A stretch of 64,000 nucleotides of DNA. Origin: Novosphingobium acidiphilum DSM 19966. GTDB taxonomy: Bacteria; Pseudomonadota; Alphaproteobacteria; Sphingomonadales; Sphingomonadaceae. The notes beneath the pieces are model-generated. The model was not told where the DNA came from and made no database searches. It saw only the letters and a list, made by a program, of their open reading frames with translations. The position numbers were made by a program, and so were the translations under genes. Of this stretch, positions 42,701 to 50,772 are shown piece by piece (within the stretch, counting starts at the first letter, position 1; the number at the start of each line of letters is the position of its first letter). The DNA is taken from positions 1 through 64,000 of the forward strand of contig NZ_AUBA01000001.1 of assembly GCF_000429005.1 (NCBI RefSeq). Reading direction: 5' to 3'.

Positions 42701-42918
42701 ATGCAGCACAATCGTTATGTTACGTCCGGTCCGATCGTCGCGGGTGGCGCCTGGCCTGTGCGATCGCGCTGATACCCGGGCTGGGCGGGTGCATCACGGT
42801 CAAGGCGCCGAACACGCCGATCGTGATCGAGCTGAACGTGACGATCAAGCAGGAAGTGCTGTATCGTCTGTCGGGCGATGCCGCCCAGACGATCGACAAG
42901 AATGGGGATATTTTCTGA
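42697..42918 (+). CDS. ynbE: YnbE-like outer-membrane lipoprotein
   Basis: 73 aa with a lipoprotein signal (residues about 17-32, lipobox LGGC, modified Cys near residue 32). The short mature part, with NTPIVIELNVTIKQEVLYRL, matches the YnbE family. In E. coli YnbE stacks with the C-terminus of YdbH to extend the bridge to the outer membrane. Its ATG overlaps the ydbH stop (ATGA), and its own stop overlaps the ydbL ATG, so all three are translationally coupled. Confidence 0.9.
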   Translation: MNAAQSLCYVRSDRRGWRLACAIALIPGLGGCITVKAPNTPIVIELNVTIKQEVLYRLSGDAAQTIDKNGDIF

Positions 42919-43313
42919 TGGTCCACACCACACGCCCGCTTCGTTCCGCGCTTCGCGTCGTTCCGGCGCTGCTGCTGGCGGTGTCCTGGCCCGCGTCGGC
43001 GCAGACGCGCGATCCGGTCTATGCCGCCGCCCGCGCCCAGGGGCAGGTGGGCGAACAGGTCAATGGCTATCTGGGATTTGTCACCCCGCCGTCGCCCGAA
43101 TTGCGCAAGGTGGTGGAAGACATCAATATCAAGCGCCGCGCGTTGTATGCGCAAAAGGCCCAGGATACCGACGCCACGATCGAGGAATATGCGCTGACCA
43201 CGGGCTGCATGCTGATCACGCACACCGTGCCGGGGGAAAAGTACCAGTCGCCGGCCGGCACCTGGGAGACGCGCGCCGCCACCCCTCCGCAGCGCGACCC
43301 GCGTTGCCCCTGA
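42918..43313 (+). CDS. ydbL: YdbL-like periplasmic protein
   Basis: 131 aa with a signal peptide (about 1-29, ending PASAQTRD). The mature part carries the YdbL/DUF1318 pattern: ARAQGQVGEQVNGYLGFV followed by INIKRRALYAQKAQD. In E. coli YdbL limits YnbE multimer growth as a periplasmic chaperone-like factor. Coupled to ynbE. The 236 bp after its stop holds the promoter of the F0 operon. Confidence 0.9.
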   Translation: MVHTTRPLRSALRVVPALLLAVSWPASAQTRDPVYAAARAQGQVGEQVNGYLGFVTPPSPELRKVVEDINIKRRALYAQKAQDTDATIEEYALTTGCMLITHTVPGEKYQSPAGTWETRAATPPQRDPRCP

Positions 43314-43420
43314 GCGCGATGCGGGCGGGTGCCCCGCATACGAATCGCCAACGGGTTTCTGCCGATCTTTTCAGGCCTGTGGCGTTTTGTGCAAATGCGT
43401 GAACGCCGACTTGGGTCGGG

Positions 43421-43449
43421 TTGACTCGCCTGTAACCCCCGTCTAGGGG
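43421..43449 (+). promoter_or_regulatory. candidate promoter of the ATP synthase F0 operon
   Basis: TTGACT, 17-bp spacer, TAGGGG, followed by a GC-rich discriminator (GCAGGCGC). It lies about 100 bp upstream of atpI. The same architecture (TTGCTT-N17-TAGGGGCGGCGCC) occurs upstream of tuf at 54095-54123. The -10 box is poor by E. coli standards, which is why confidence is moderate. Confidence 0.45.
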
Positions 43450-43549
43450 GCAGGCGCTCTCGGCGGACTTGTGTCGGTCGTGCGCAGCATCCATCGGGGG
43501 GCACAATGCGGGTTAACCCCCGTGGCGTTCTCGAGGAATGAGGCAGCGC

Positions 43550-43888
43550 ATGAACGACGACCAGTCTGACCAGGCACCCAATGGCGATCCTTCGCCCGAC
43601 GATGGGGATGCGCGTGTCAAAGCGCTGGACGCACGGCTCAAGGCCGCGCGGCAGCAAGACGGCAGCCACCCTGACGCCCGGGTCAGCGACGGTGCCGACG
43701 CGAGTTATCGCGCCGGAAACCGGGTTCTGGCGGATCTGTTGGGCGGCTTGGCCGGGGGGCTGTTTCTCGGCTGGTTGATCGACCAGTTTGCCGGGACACG
43801 GCCTTGGGGACTGTTGGTGATGATGTTCTTCGGAATTTTCGTCGCTTTCAGAAACATCGTCCGTCATGCGGGCCAGACCGGGGGGTAA
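43550..43888 (+). CDS. atpI: ATP synthase accessory protein AtpI/AtpZ-like
   Basis: 112 aa. A charged, disordered N-terminus (about 1-45, many Asp and Arg) precedes two membrane helices (about 58-76 and 82-102; GGLAGGLFLGWLIDQF and LVMMFFGIFVAFRNIV). This is the AtpI/AtpZ pattern. It helps assemble the c-ring. Start taken at 43550 (MNDDQSDQ), with AGG in GAGGAATGAGG upstream; an ATG four codons earlier is possible. First gene of the F0 operon. Confidence 0.88.
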   Translation: MNDDQSDQAPNGDPSPDDGDARVKALDARLKAARQQDGSHPDARVSDGADASYRAGNRVLADLLGGLAGGLFLGWLIDQFAGTRPWGLLVMMFFGIFVAFRNIVRHAGQTGG

Positions 43889-43965
43889 TCGCGCAAGCAG
43901 GTTGCTTTCCAGCGGGCTGGCCACAGGCGGGCATCATTCGGTACGGAAGAAGCAGGGATCTGAGC

Positions 43966-44751
43966 GTGGCAGCCGAGGCGAAAGTCGATCCAATGCACCA
44001 GTTTGTCATCGAACCGTTGTTCGGTTCGAACAACTGGGCGATCGCTGGACACAATATCGCTTTTACCAATTCGGCGCTGTGGATGGCGCTGTCGACGCTC
44101 GCGCTGGTGATTTTCGTCAGCGGCGGTTTGCGTCGCGAGGTGATCCCCGGCCGCTGGCAGATGGCGGTGGAAAGCTTTACCGGCTTTATCGATGCCATGC
44201 TGGCCACCAACGTCGGCCCCAATGGCAAGAAGTATGTGCCCTACGTCTTCTCGCTGTTCATGTTCATCCTGTTTGCCAATTTCATCGGCCTGATGCCGCT
44301 GGGCCTGGTCGGCATCCACCCGTTCACCTTCACCAGCCATTTTACCGCGACCGGCGTTTTGTCGCTGCTGTCGTTCGGCATCGTGCTGGTGGTCGGCTTT
44401 GCCAAGCACAAGCTGCATTTCTTTTCGCTGTTCGTGCCGCACGGCACGCCGGTGGCGATGATCGTTCCGATCTTTTTCGTTGAAGTGATCTCGTTCCTGG
44501 TGCGGCCGTTTTCGCTTGGCCTGCGACTGTTTGTCGCGATGATGGCCGGGCACGTGCTGCTTGAAGTGCTGTCGAGCTTTGTCATCACGGGCGGCAACGC
44601 CGGACCGGTGCTGTTTGCCGTGGCAGGCCTGCCCAGCTTTTTGCTGATGGTCGGGATCTGCGCGCTGGAAATCCTGGTTGCCGGCATCCAGGCCTATGTT
44701 TTCGCCCTGTTGACCTGCGTCTATCTGAACGACGCGGAAAACCTTCACTGA
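43966..44751 (+). CDS. atpB: ATP synthase F0 subunit a
   Basis: 261 aa from a GTG at 43966 (VAAEAKVDPMHQF) with the SD AGGGATCTGAGC; an internal ATG at the MHQF codon is an alternative. Subunit a forms the proton half-channels. Five or six membrane helices are visible, and the essential Arg lies in FSLGLRLFVAMMAGHVLLEVL. The C-terminal helix GIQAYVFALLTCVYLNDA is typical. Next in order is atpE after 38 bp. Confidence 0.96.
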   Translation: MAAEAKVDPMHQFVIEPLFGSNNWAIAGHNIAFTNSALWMALSTLALVIFVSGGLRREVIPGRWQMAVESFTGFIDAMLATNVGPNGKKYVPYVFSLFMFILFANFIGLMPLGLVGIHPFTFTSHFTATGVLSLLSFGIVLVVGFAKHKLHFFSLFVPHGTPVAMIVPIFFVEVISFLVRPFSLGLRLFVAMMAGHVLLEVLSSFVITGGNAGPVLFAVAGLPSFLLMVGICALEILVAGIQAYVFALLTCVYLNDAENLH

Positions 44752-44789
44752 TCTCAACCATCCAGTCTTTCGCAAAGGGAGTTTTTACA

Positions 44790-45014
44790 ATGGACGCACA
44801 AGCTGCAAAGCTGCTCGGTGCCGGCCTCGCTGCCATCGGTGCGGGTCTTGCCTCGATCGGCGTGGGCAATGTCTTTGCCAAGTTCCTCGAAGGCGCGCTG
44901 CGCAATCCCGGCGCCGCCGACGGCCAGCAGGGCCGCCTGTTCATCGGTTTCGCCGCGGCGGAACTTTTGGGCCTGCTGTCGTTCGTTGTTGCCGTCCTGC
45001 TCATCTTCAAGTGA
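44790..45014 (+). CDS. atpE: ATP synthase F0 subunit c
   Basis: 74 aa, two membrane helices joined by the polar RNPGAADGQQGR loop. The first helix has the Gly/Ala-repeat packing motif GAGLAAIGAGLASIGVG. Proton-binding carboxylate is Glu58 in GFAAAELLGLL, as in other alphaproteobacteria; no extra sodium-type ligands are seen. It forms the rotor ring. The SD is AAAGGGAG. Confidence 0.97.
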   Translation: MDAQAAKLLGAGLAAIGAGLASIGVGNVFAKFLEGALRNPGAADGQQGRLFIGFAAAELLGLLSFVVAVLLIFK

Positions 45015-45155
45015 GCAAACGGCCCGGGTGACCCCGGGGTGATTATGGAGGCGGCCCGTCGCGGGCCGCCACCTGACCCCGGTCGGTCGTTCCGGGCGCG
45101 CCGCCATGTTGCGGCGCCTCGCGTTTGTGCAACCGTGCCAGAGTAGACAAGAGCC

Positions 45156-45650
45156 ATGCCTCAGATCAGCCAGCTAGCCGACACCTATTTCAGCCAGATT
45201 TTCTGGATGCTGGTGTTTTTCGGCCTGACATTCGTGATTGTCGGTCGGGGCATGGTGCCGCAAGTCGTGTCCACCATGACCGAGCGCAACCAGCGGATCG
45301 GCCAGGACCTGGCCGCTGCCGAAGCCGCGCGCAACGCGGCCGAAGCCGAACAGGAATCGTGGGACGAAGCCGAAGCCGCGCAGCGTGCCAATGCCCATGC
45401 CCTGATCGCCGAGGCCAAGCACAAGGCATCGCTGGCAACGCAGGCCAGCCTTGCCGAGGCGACCGCGCGGATTGAAGCGCAGGTCACCTCTGCCGAAGCG
45501 CGGATCATTGCCGCGCGCAATGCTGCGTTGGGCGAATTCGAAACCGTTGCCGCCGAAATCGCGCAGGATATTACCCAGCGCGTGGCCGGCCTTGCCGTCA
45601 GCACCGACGATGCACGCAGCGCCGTGAAGGGACCGTTTGCCCATGGTTGA
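45156..45650 (+). CDS. ATP synthase F0 subunit b'
   Basis: 164 aa. One N-terminal membrane helix (about 12-32, FSQIFWMLVFFGLTFVIVGRG) and a long Ala/Glu-rich coiled coil (40-130). The order (first of two b-type genes) and its divergence from the second fit the b' subunit of alphaproteobacteria, often named atpG or atpF'. Together with b it forms the peripheral stalk. It overlaps the following atpF by 8 bp. The 141 bp upstream, after atpE, contains no other gene. Confidence 0.92.
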   Translation: MPQISQLADTYFSQIFWMLVFFGLTFVIVGRGMVPQVVSTMTERNQRIGQDLAAAEAARNAAEAEQESWDEAEAAQRANAHALIAEAKHKASLATQASLAEATARIEAQVTSAEARIIAARNAALGEFETVAAEIAQDITQRVAGLAVSTDDARSAVKGPFAHG

Positions 45651-46158
45651 TCTCCAGGAAGTTGCCGAACCGCTGCTGCTGGGCACGATCCCGCCGGTGG
45701 CGATCATCAGCGCATCGATGGCCGTGCTGCTGCTGGTCATGGTGTGGAAGAAAGTGCCCGCGATGATCACGTCGGGGCTGGACAAGCAGATCATCGCGAT
45801 CCGCGCCCAGCTCGATGAAGCGCGCGCGTTGCGGGCAGAGGCCGAACAGCTGCGTGCAGATTACGCCGCGCGCATCGCCAGCGCCGAAAAGGATGCGGCC
45901 GCGATGATCGACCACGCCCGGCACGAGGCAGAGGCGATCGTGGCGCGCGCCACGCAGGCCACGGCCGACGTGATTGCGCGGCGCGAAAAGATGGCCGCAG
46001 ACAAGATTGCCGCCGCCGAACACACCGCAGTCGATGACTTGCGCAAACGTGCGGTGGCTGCGGCTGCCGACGCCGCAGCCCACCTGATTGCCATGCGCCA
46101 CAGCGCCGCGGCGGATCAGGCATTGATCGACCGCACGATCGACACGCTGGTCAACTGA
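45643..46158 (+). CDS. atpF: ATP synthase F0 subunit b
   Basis: 171 aa. One membrane helix (about 18-36) then a long charged coiled coil with AEAEQL, RIASAEKDAAAMIDHARHEA and VIARREKMAADK. It pairs with b' in the stator. Start at 45643 with AAGGGACCGTTTGCCC upstream. Last gene of the F0 unit; F1 genes are not in this window, the usual split in alphaproteobacteria. A strong terminator follows 22 bp after the stop. Confidence 0.94.
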   Translation: MVDLQEVAEPLLLGTIPPVAIISASMAVLLLVMVWKKVPAMITSGLDKQIIAIRAQLDEARALRAEAEQLRADYAARIASAEKDAAAMIDHARHEAEAIVARATQATADVIARREKMAADKIAAAEHTAVDDLRKRAVAAAADAAAHLIAMRHSAAADQALIDRTIDTLVN

Positions 46159-46180
46159 CGCAGGTCTGATCGACGGTTTG

Positions 46181-46215
46181 AAAAGGGCCCCGCCGGAAAC
46201 GGTCGGGGCCTTTTT
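46181..46215 (+). terminator. intrinsic terminator of the F0 operon
   Basis: GGCCCCG(C)CCG pairs with CGG(T)CGGGGCC around a GAAA loop, followed by five T (46211-46215). An A-run on the other side (46181-46184) could also stop the convergent lipoprotein transcript coming from the minus strand. Confidence 0.92.
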
Positions 46216-46222
46216 CGTGTCG

Positions 46223-46804
46223 CTATTCCTCGAGCAATTCATCCGGTGGCGCGTTCAACCCGTCGATGATCGCAGTGCGCATATCGTTGGGCAGCACGCC
46301 CGGCGTCGCCAGCCAGCGGCGCAGGCGCCACAGTTTGCCGGGATCGATGCGACCATCCTGCCATTGGTCGACCAGATAGTCGCCCGCTTCGGGTATGCCG
46401 GCTTTTACCGCGACAAACAGATAGGCCAGAGCATCGTTGGGCACCTGGATGTCGCGGTTGGTGTCGATCAGCTGCACCGCCGCCCAGGCGCCCGCAGGCG
46501 AACCGCGATCGGCGGCCAGGCGATACCAGTGCACCTGGTGCCCGCGCCGGTCGATCAAGGGCATCGTGCCGGGCGCGTCGTGATAGAAATCGCCCAGCCG
46601 CAATTGCGCCGCCACGTCGCCGGCTTCGGCGCGCGCCGCCAGACAGCGTCCACCCGATGTTGCTTCGACGGGGATGCCGCGCTTGGTTGCATCGGCCGAC
46701 AGCACGATATCGGCGGCGCAGGGCGGCGGCACCGGTGCCGCGGGCTTGGCGCATCCGGCAAGCGCGGTACACGCGCCAATCGTCAAAAGGCTGCGCGCGA
46801 TCAT
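46223..46804 (-). CDS. Sel1-like repeat lipoprotein
   Basis: 193 aa with a lipoprotein signal (lipobox ALAGC, Cys near residue 18). The body contains degenerate Sel1/TPR-like helical repeats (GDVAAQLRLGDFYHDAPG, HWYRLAADRGSPAGAWAAVQL, NDALAYLFVAVKAGIPEAGDYLVDQW), a scaffold for protein binding on the periplasmic side. Function unknown. Its ATG overlaps the stop of the upstream glycosyltransferase (ATGA), so the two are coupled. Confidence 0.78.
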   Translation of the reverse strand: MIARSLLTIGACTALAGCAKPAAPVPPPCAADIVLSADATKRGIPVEATSGGRCLAARAEAGDVAAQLRLGDFYHDAPGTMPLIDRRGHQVHWYRLAADRGSPAGAWAAVQLIDTNRDIQVPNDALAYLFVAVKAGIPEAGDYLVDQWQDGRIDPGKLWRLRRWLATPGVLPNDMRTAIIDGLNAPPDELLEE

Positions 46805-48285
46805 TTGCCGCGCCGTTCGATCGCAGCTTGATAGGCAAAATCGCCGACCCCGCCGGCGCATGCCCCGGGGCGGACATAAATGCATTGCAACCGGTCCTCG
46901 ACGTTCAGGTATTCCTCGCCACGGCAGGCGACACGGTGAAATCCCGAAGGAAGCGCAGGCCCGTTCAACTGAGAGGCTTCGACCACGTTATACCGCGCGA
47001 CCATTGCCCGTGCCTCGGCCGCGGCTTCGGGCCCGTCGAACAGCAGCACCGGCACATCGCGGTTGAACATGCTCATCGCCAGTGCGGGGTGGGCGGGTTG
47101 TTCATAAAGGGCAAAACCGCAAACGCCGGGCTGTTCGCCGGCAATCACCAGCGACATGAACGGCACGTCGCCCTGGTTCCAGTAATCGCGAAAGATCGGC
47201 GCCATGCCGACCGCCAGGCTCAACAGCGCCCACGCCGCGCACAAGCCGGGCACGGCAAAGCGGCGCTTTGCCCACAGATCGACCGAGCCGATCGCAGCCA
47301 GCAGGACCAGCGTGGTCGTGCCCAGCAGGACAAAGCGGTATTCCTTGTGCGCGATCACCGAATGGGTGGCATAGATCGACACCGCAATGGCCAGAAGCAT
47401 CGGCTGACGCCGCGCCCCGATCAATGCCAGCGGCACGATCGCAAGCGACGCCCAGCCCCAGGTGCGCAGCTGATAGGTAACAAACCACCAGGGCGGCTGC
47501 GTACCGAACAGATCGCTGCCACCCTGAACCACATTGAAGGCGATGCTGCGCCAGATCCACATAAGCGGGGGATGGCCGGTGATCACGTCGCCCAGCGCGC
47601 CCAGCGCCAGCCCGGCGAAAAATCCCGGCACCAGCCCCGACAGGGTGCGGCGCCAGCCTGCGCCCAGGCTCCACAGGCCGATCAGGCCAATCGCGGGCAG
47701 GTAGTGAAAACGCACGACAAACCCTGTCGCCAGCAGCAGGCCAAGCGCAAAGGCCGGGCGCCAGCGCGGATCCCGGCGCAGCCGCTGCGCCAGCGCCATC
47801 GCCGGGAACAGCAGCGACAGGCCGATCCCTTCGGCCGAAGGGCGCACGCCGAAATAGAACACTTCGCACCACACCGCCCCGGCAAACGCCGCCACCAGCG
47901 CGTGGTCGCGCCCGAACCGCCGCGCCAGGTCATACCAGGCGATCGGCACGCCGAGCGACAGCACGGCAAGCATGCCGCGCACCAGCCACAGATGCAGCTG
48001 GCTGTGCGGGGCAATCGCGTGGCCCAGCGCGATCGGCGCAGACAGGACAAGCGGCACGAACCAGCCGCGAATGCCCGCGTGGAATTCCCACGCCCGCACC
48101 CACGATCCGGTGACCAGGCCATAGGCGGGTTCCAGATATTGCCAGACCTCGTCGGCGTGGAACACGCTCATTCGGCTTGCCAGCACCAGTCGCAAGGCCA
48201 GCGCCAGGCCGATTACCGCCCACAAGGATCGATTTTTGGCCACCGGCGCCTTCGACGCGGCCGGTCGGGCCGGTTTATCCTGCAA
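46801..48285 (-). CDS. GT22 (Alg9/PIG-B)-like membrane mannosyltransferase
   Basis: 494 aa from a TTG at 48285 (LQDKPARPAASK) supported by GGGGGTGACGTCGC as SD. About ten membrane helices. The first loop carries SVFHADEVWQYLEPAYGL, with the acidic catalytic-type residues of GT-C enzymes. THSVIAHKEYRFVLLG matches the HKExRF signature of Alg9/PIG-B family 22 transferases, which use polyprenyl-phosphate sugars. The acceptor is unknown. It is coupled to a Sel1-like lipoprotein. Confidence 0.8.
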   Translation of the reverse strand: MQDKPARPAASKAPVAKNRSLWAVIGLALALRLVLASRMSVFHADEVWQYLEPAYGLVTGSWVRAWEFHAGIRGWFVPLVLSAPIALGHAIAPHSQLHLWLVRGMLAVLSLGVPIAWYDLARRFGRDHALVAAFAGAVWCEVFYFGVRPSAEGIGLSLLFPAMALAQRLRRDPRWRPAFALGLLLATGFVVRFHYLPAIGLIGLWSLGAGWRRTLSGLVPGFFAGLALGALGDVITGHPPLMWIWRSIAFNVVQGGSDLFGTQPPWWFVTYQLRTWGWASLAIVPLALIGARRQPMLLAIAVSIYATHSVIAHKEYRFVLLGTTTLVLLAAIGSVDLWAKRRFAVPGLCAAWALLSLAVGMAPIFRDYWNQGDVPFMSLVIAGEQPGVCGFALYEQPAHPALAMSMFNRDVPVLLFDGPEAAAEARAMVARYNVVEASQLNGPALPSGFHRVACRGEEYLNVEDRLQCIYVRPGACAGGVGDFAYQAAIERRGK

Positions 48286-48308
48286 GCGACGTCACCCCCA
48301 AAACCAAC

Positions 48309-48354
48309 CCCCACCGATTGCATTATGCCGTTTTGCGCATATCGGTCGGTGGGG
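48309..48354. repeat. 9-bp inverted repeat between TonB-like and glycosyltransferase genes
   Basis: CCCCACCGA (48309-48317) and TCGGTGGGG (48346-48354) are perfect complements separated by 28 bp. The site lies in the 92-bp gap between the two minus-strand genes and could be an operator or a large hairpin in the transcript. No T-run follows. Confidence 0.45.
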
Positions 48355-48378
48355 CCAGGGGCAAGCGTGTTGCGGTTT

Positions 48379-49047
48379 TCACTCCTCGTTGATCTGCCAG
48401 TGGATGGCGCTGTCGTATGTGCCTGCGCGGTCGGCGCCCGATGCGTCGCGCGCCGGGCTGAACCGGGCGCGCTGGCTGACCTTTTCGCAGGCCACCGCAT
48501 CCAGCGCGTCATGCCCGCTTGATGCCACGACAGTGCAGCCGTTGACGTGGCCATCGCTGCCGATCACCAGGTGCAGCCGCGTCACCCCGCTCCATCCTTC
48601 GCGCAAGGCCCGCGACGGGTAATCGCGCGGTGTGATCCACTGGCTGCTGTCGCCCAGCGGCCTTGCGCCGATCGCGGGCAAGGTCGGGCCCGGCCGGGGC
48701 TCGGGGCTGTCGGAAACGATCCCGCGGTCATTGCCGCCAACCGGGGGCAGCGGTGCCAGCGGCCCCAGGGTCATCGTGGTGGGTGGCGCCAGGCCATCGA
48801 TCGTGGGCGTGGGGGCTGCAACCGGGTCCTGGCGTTGGGTGGTGGGCGGCTTTGGCGGCACCGCGGGACTGGGCAGGGGGGGGACGGCCACCCAGTTGTT
48901 GTCCTTCAGCGTCTGGTGGATCACCGTCTGGATCGCCCCACCGGCAAAGGAGGCCAACAGGGCGGCGCCGACCGTCAACTGGATCGCCCCCACCATCAGC
49001 CCGGTGCCGACAACCTGGCGCGCACTGCCTGAACGGGATTGGTACAT
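48379..49047 (-). CDS. TonB family energy-transducing protein
   Basis: 222 aa. One membrane helix near the N-terminus (about 14-36), a Pro-rich periplasmic spacer (50-110, many PP and PTP), and a C-terminal TonB-type domain (about 130-222) including YPSRALREGWSGVTRLHLVIGSDGHVNGCTVV. TonB transmits proton-motive force to outer-membrane receptors. No exbB/exbD are next to it, and the N-terminal helix lacks the usual SHLS motif, so it may serve a special receptor. Start at 49047 with SD GAGGGAGAAAC. Confidence 0.82.
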   Translation of the reverse strand: MYQSRSGSARQVVGTGLMVGAIQLTVGAALLASFAGGAIQTVIHQTLKDNNWVAVPPLPSPAVPPKPPTTQRQDPVAAPTPTIDGLAPPTTMTLGPLAPLPPVGGNDRGIVSDSPEPRPGPTLPAIGARPLGDSSQWITPRDYPSRALREGWSGVTRLHLVIGSDGHVNGCTVVASSGHDALDAVACEKVSQRARFSPARDASGADRAGTYDSAIHWQINEE

Positions 49048-49195
49048 CACGTTTCTCCCTCGCTGCTAAGACCCTTTTCAATGTGATGTTGTAACATGAC
49101 CAGAATTATTCGGACCAGCAAGGGAAATTTTCACACCCCGTCAAGGTGGCTGCACTAGGCTGCGCGATCACGCAGGCTTGCAGCGGGAGAACGCC

Positions 49196-50572
49196 TTGAC
49201 ACAGTTGCATCGTTGGATTGCCGCGCTGATCGCGCTGTGCGGCGCGGGGTTCATGTCTGTGCCGGTGGCATCGGCGGAACCGTCCGCGCTTGCTGCACAT
49301 GATGCGACATATCCGTTCTACATGCCGATGAAGGCGCTGGCCAAACCGGCAATCCGCCTGTTCATCACATGCGAAGCCTCGCGCCGCGCGGGCAAAGAGG
49401 TCTATGCCGGGGCCGATGCGGCGTCGCTTTATGGGCGGGCGACCGGCGGGTTCGAATTTGTCTACGAAGCCACCGACCGTGCGGGGCACGCCTGCGTCTA
49501 TCCGTTTTCGCCATGGATTCCGCAGATCGCCGGTCCCTTGCAGGGGACCCAATATATCCTTCGCTCGTCGGTGCCGGGACACCGCGTGATCTTTCGCAAT
49601 GGCGGCGAATGGGCGACGATCGATCTGCGGCTGTTCGATATCGGCCGGCAGCGGATGCATTTCGAAATGCGCGATATCGAACTGGATTTTCCCGGCGCGG
49701 TCCAGCCGATGGGCGCGCTGCATCTTGAAGCGTTCGGCGGCACTTCCCCCGGCCTGTTCACGGCGGTGATCCGCCGGTGCCGCATCTATGGGGGCAAGAA
49801 TGCTGTGTTTGTGCCGGGCGGGCAGACCATGCTGTTTGTCGAAGACAGCACCATCGCCGGCAATGTCGGCGGCAATGCCGATCAGGAACACACGACCTAT
49901 ATCAATGGCACGCTGGTCACGCATTTGCGCAATTCGTCATGGGCGGGGCAGCATGCCTGGTCGAATGTGGCAAGCGGTCACCAGCTGAAGGACAAGGCGT
50001 ATCTGCGCATCTATGAAAATGTCACGGTGTCGAACCGGCCGGTGGGCACGCCAGCCTCGGCGATGCCGCTGATCGATGCGTCCGCCTTCGGCTTTACCTG
50101 GGCCAACAATCTGCATCTGGTGCGCCAGGCCCCGTTGCAGGCGCCGCGCGATGCCCTGGTCGATCTGCGCACCGAAATCCGCTATGGCGCCGCGGCCAAT
50201 TATCCCTGGAGCGTGCTGGCCGGCCCGGGCTGGCGTATGCCGCCCGACCCGCTGGCGGCGCTCGACAAACTTTATCTTTCGGTGTTCCTCAACACCTCGA
50301 TCGACAGTTTTCGAACAGAGCCCTATGTCTTTGCCCTGCGCAACCAGGGCACGGCGTTCGAACCCGGTACCGACCACATTGCCGGCAACGATACCGCCCC
50401 GCGCGCCTGGCAACGCGCGGTTTCGATTGCATTTCACACCACCGGGCGGGTGGGGCACGCCTATTCGCGCGATGGCTGGACCTTTTCCGATCCGAAACTG
50501 CCCAGGCAGTCCGAATGGATCATCGATCGCGATGCCTTCATCCGCCACGCACTGGGGCTGATCGGGCGCTAG
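49196..50572 (+). CDS. exported protein with right-handed beta-helix-like region
   Basis: 458 aa from a TTG at 49196 with a strong SD (GGGAGAACGCC). A signal peptide (about 1-27, ending VASAEP) is followed by a body with repeated short strands and turns: DLRLFDIGRQRMHFEMRDIEL, RRCRIYGGKNAVFVPGGQTMLFVEDSTIAGNV and similar runs. This resembles pectate-lyase-type parallel beta-helices. No catalytic signature is recognisable. It diverges from the TonB-like gene, which hints at a possible link to surface polysaccharides, but that is inference. Confidence 0.65.
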   Translation: MTQLHRWIAALIALCGAGFMSVPVASAEPSALAAHDATYPFYMPMKALAKPAIRLFITCEASRRAGKEVYAGADAASLYGRATGGFEFVYEATDRAGHACVYPFSPWIPQIAGPLQGTQYILRSSVPGHRVIFRNGGEWATIDLRLFDIGRQRMHFEMRDIELDFPGAVQPMGALHLEAFGGTSPGLFTAVIRRCRIYGGKNAVFVPGGQTMLFVEDSTIAGNVGGNADQEHTTYINGTLVTHLRNSSWAGQHAWSNVASGHQLKDKAYLRIYENVTVSNRPVGTPASAMPLIDASAFGFTWANNLHLVRQAPLQAPRDALVDLRTEIRYGAAANYPWSVLAGPGWRMPPDPLAALDKLYLSVFLNTSIDSFRTEPYVFALRNQGTAFEPGTDHIAGNDTAPRAWQRAVSIAFHTTGRVGHAYSRDGWTFSDPKLPRQSEWIIDRDAFIRHALGLIGR

Positions 50573-50772
50573 CGGCCGGTCCGCTTGACCTTTGTGATCA
50601 TCGCGCGTAATGGCCCGCTCGTCCAGGGCGGGTTGCGTTGAGCGATTCTGCCCCAGAACATATCGAGCTGAACATTGGCGGTGAACGAAGCACGGGGTAA
50701 CCCGATCTTCACGACGCCGTCAAAGTAACCCGGCGCCGTGGCGCGGGTGGAGTGTTTTTCGGCTCGCGTCAT
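50569..50772 (-). CDS. possible small hypothetical protein
   Basis: 67 codons within the gap before rpsL, on the opposite strand to its neighbours. It starts MTRAEKHSTRAT and contains LDMFWGRIAQRNPPW. An AGGA lies 11 bases upstream of the ATG. No family recognised. It overlaps the end of the beta-helix gene by 4 bp and would be antisense to the upstream part of the rpsL leader. It may be chance. Confidence 0.3.
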   Translation of the reverse strand: MTRAEKHSTRATAPGYFDGVVKIGLPRASFTANVQLDMFWGRIAQRNPPWTSGPLRAMITKVKRTGR

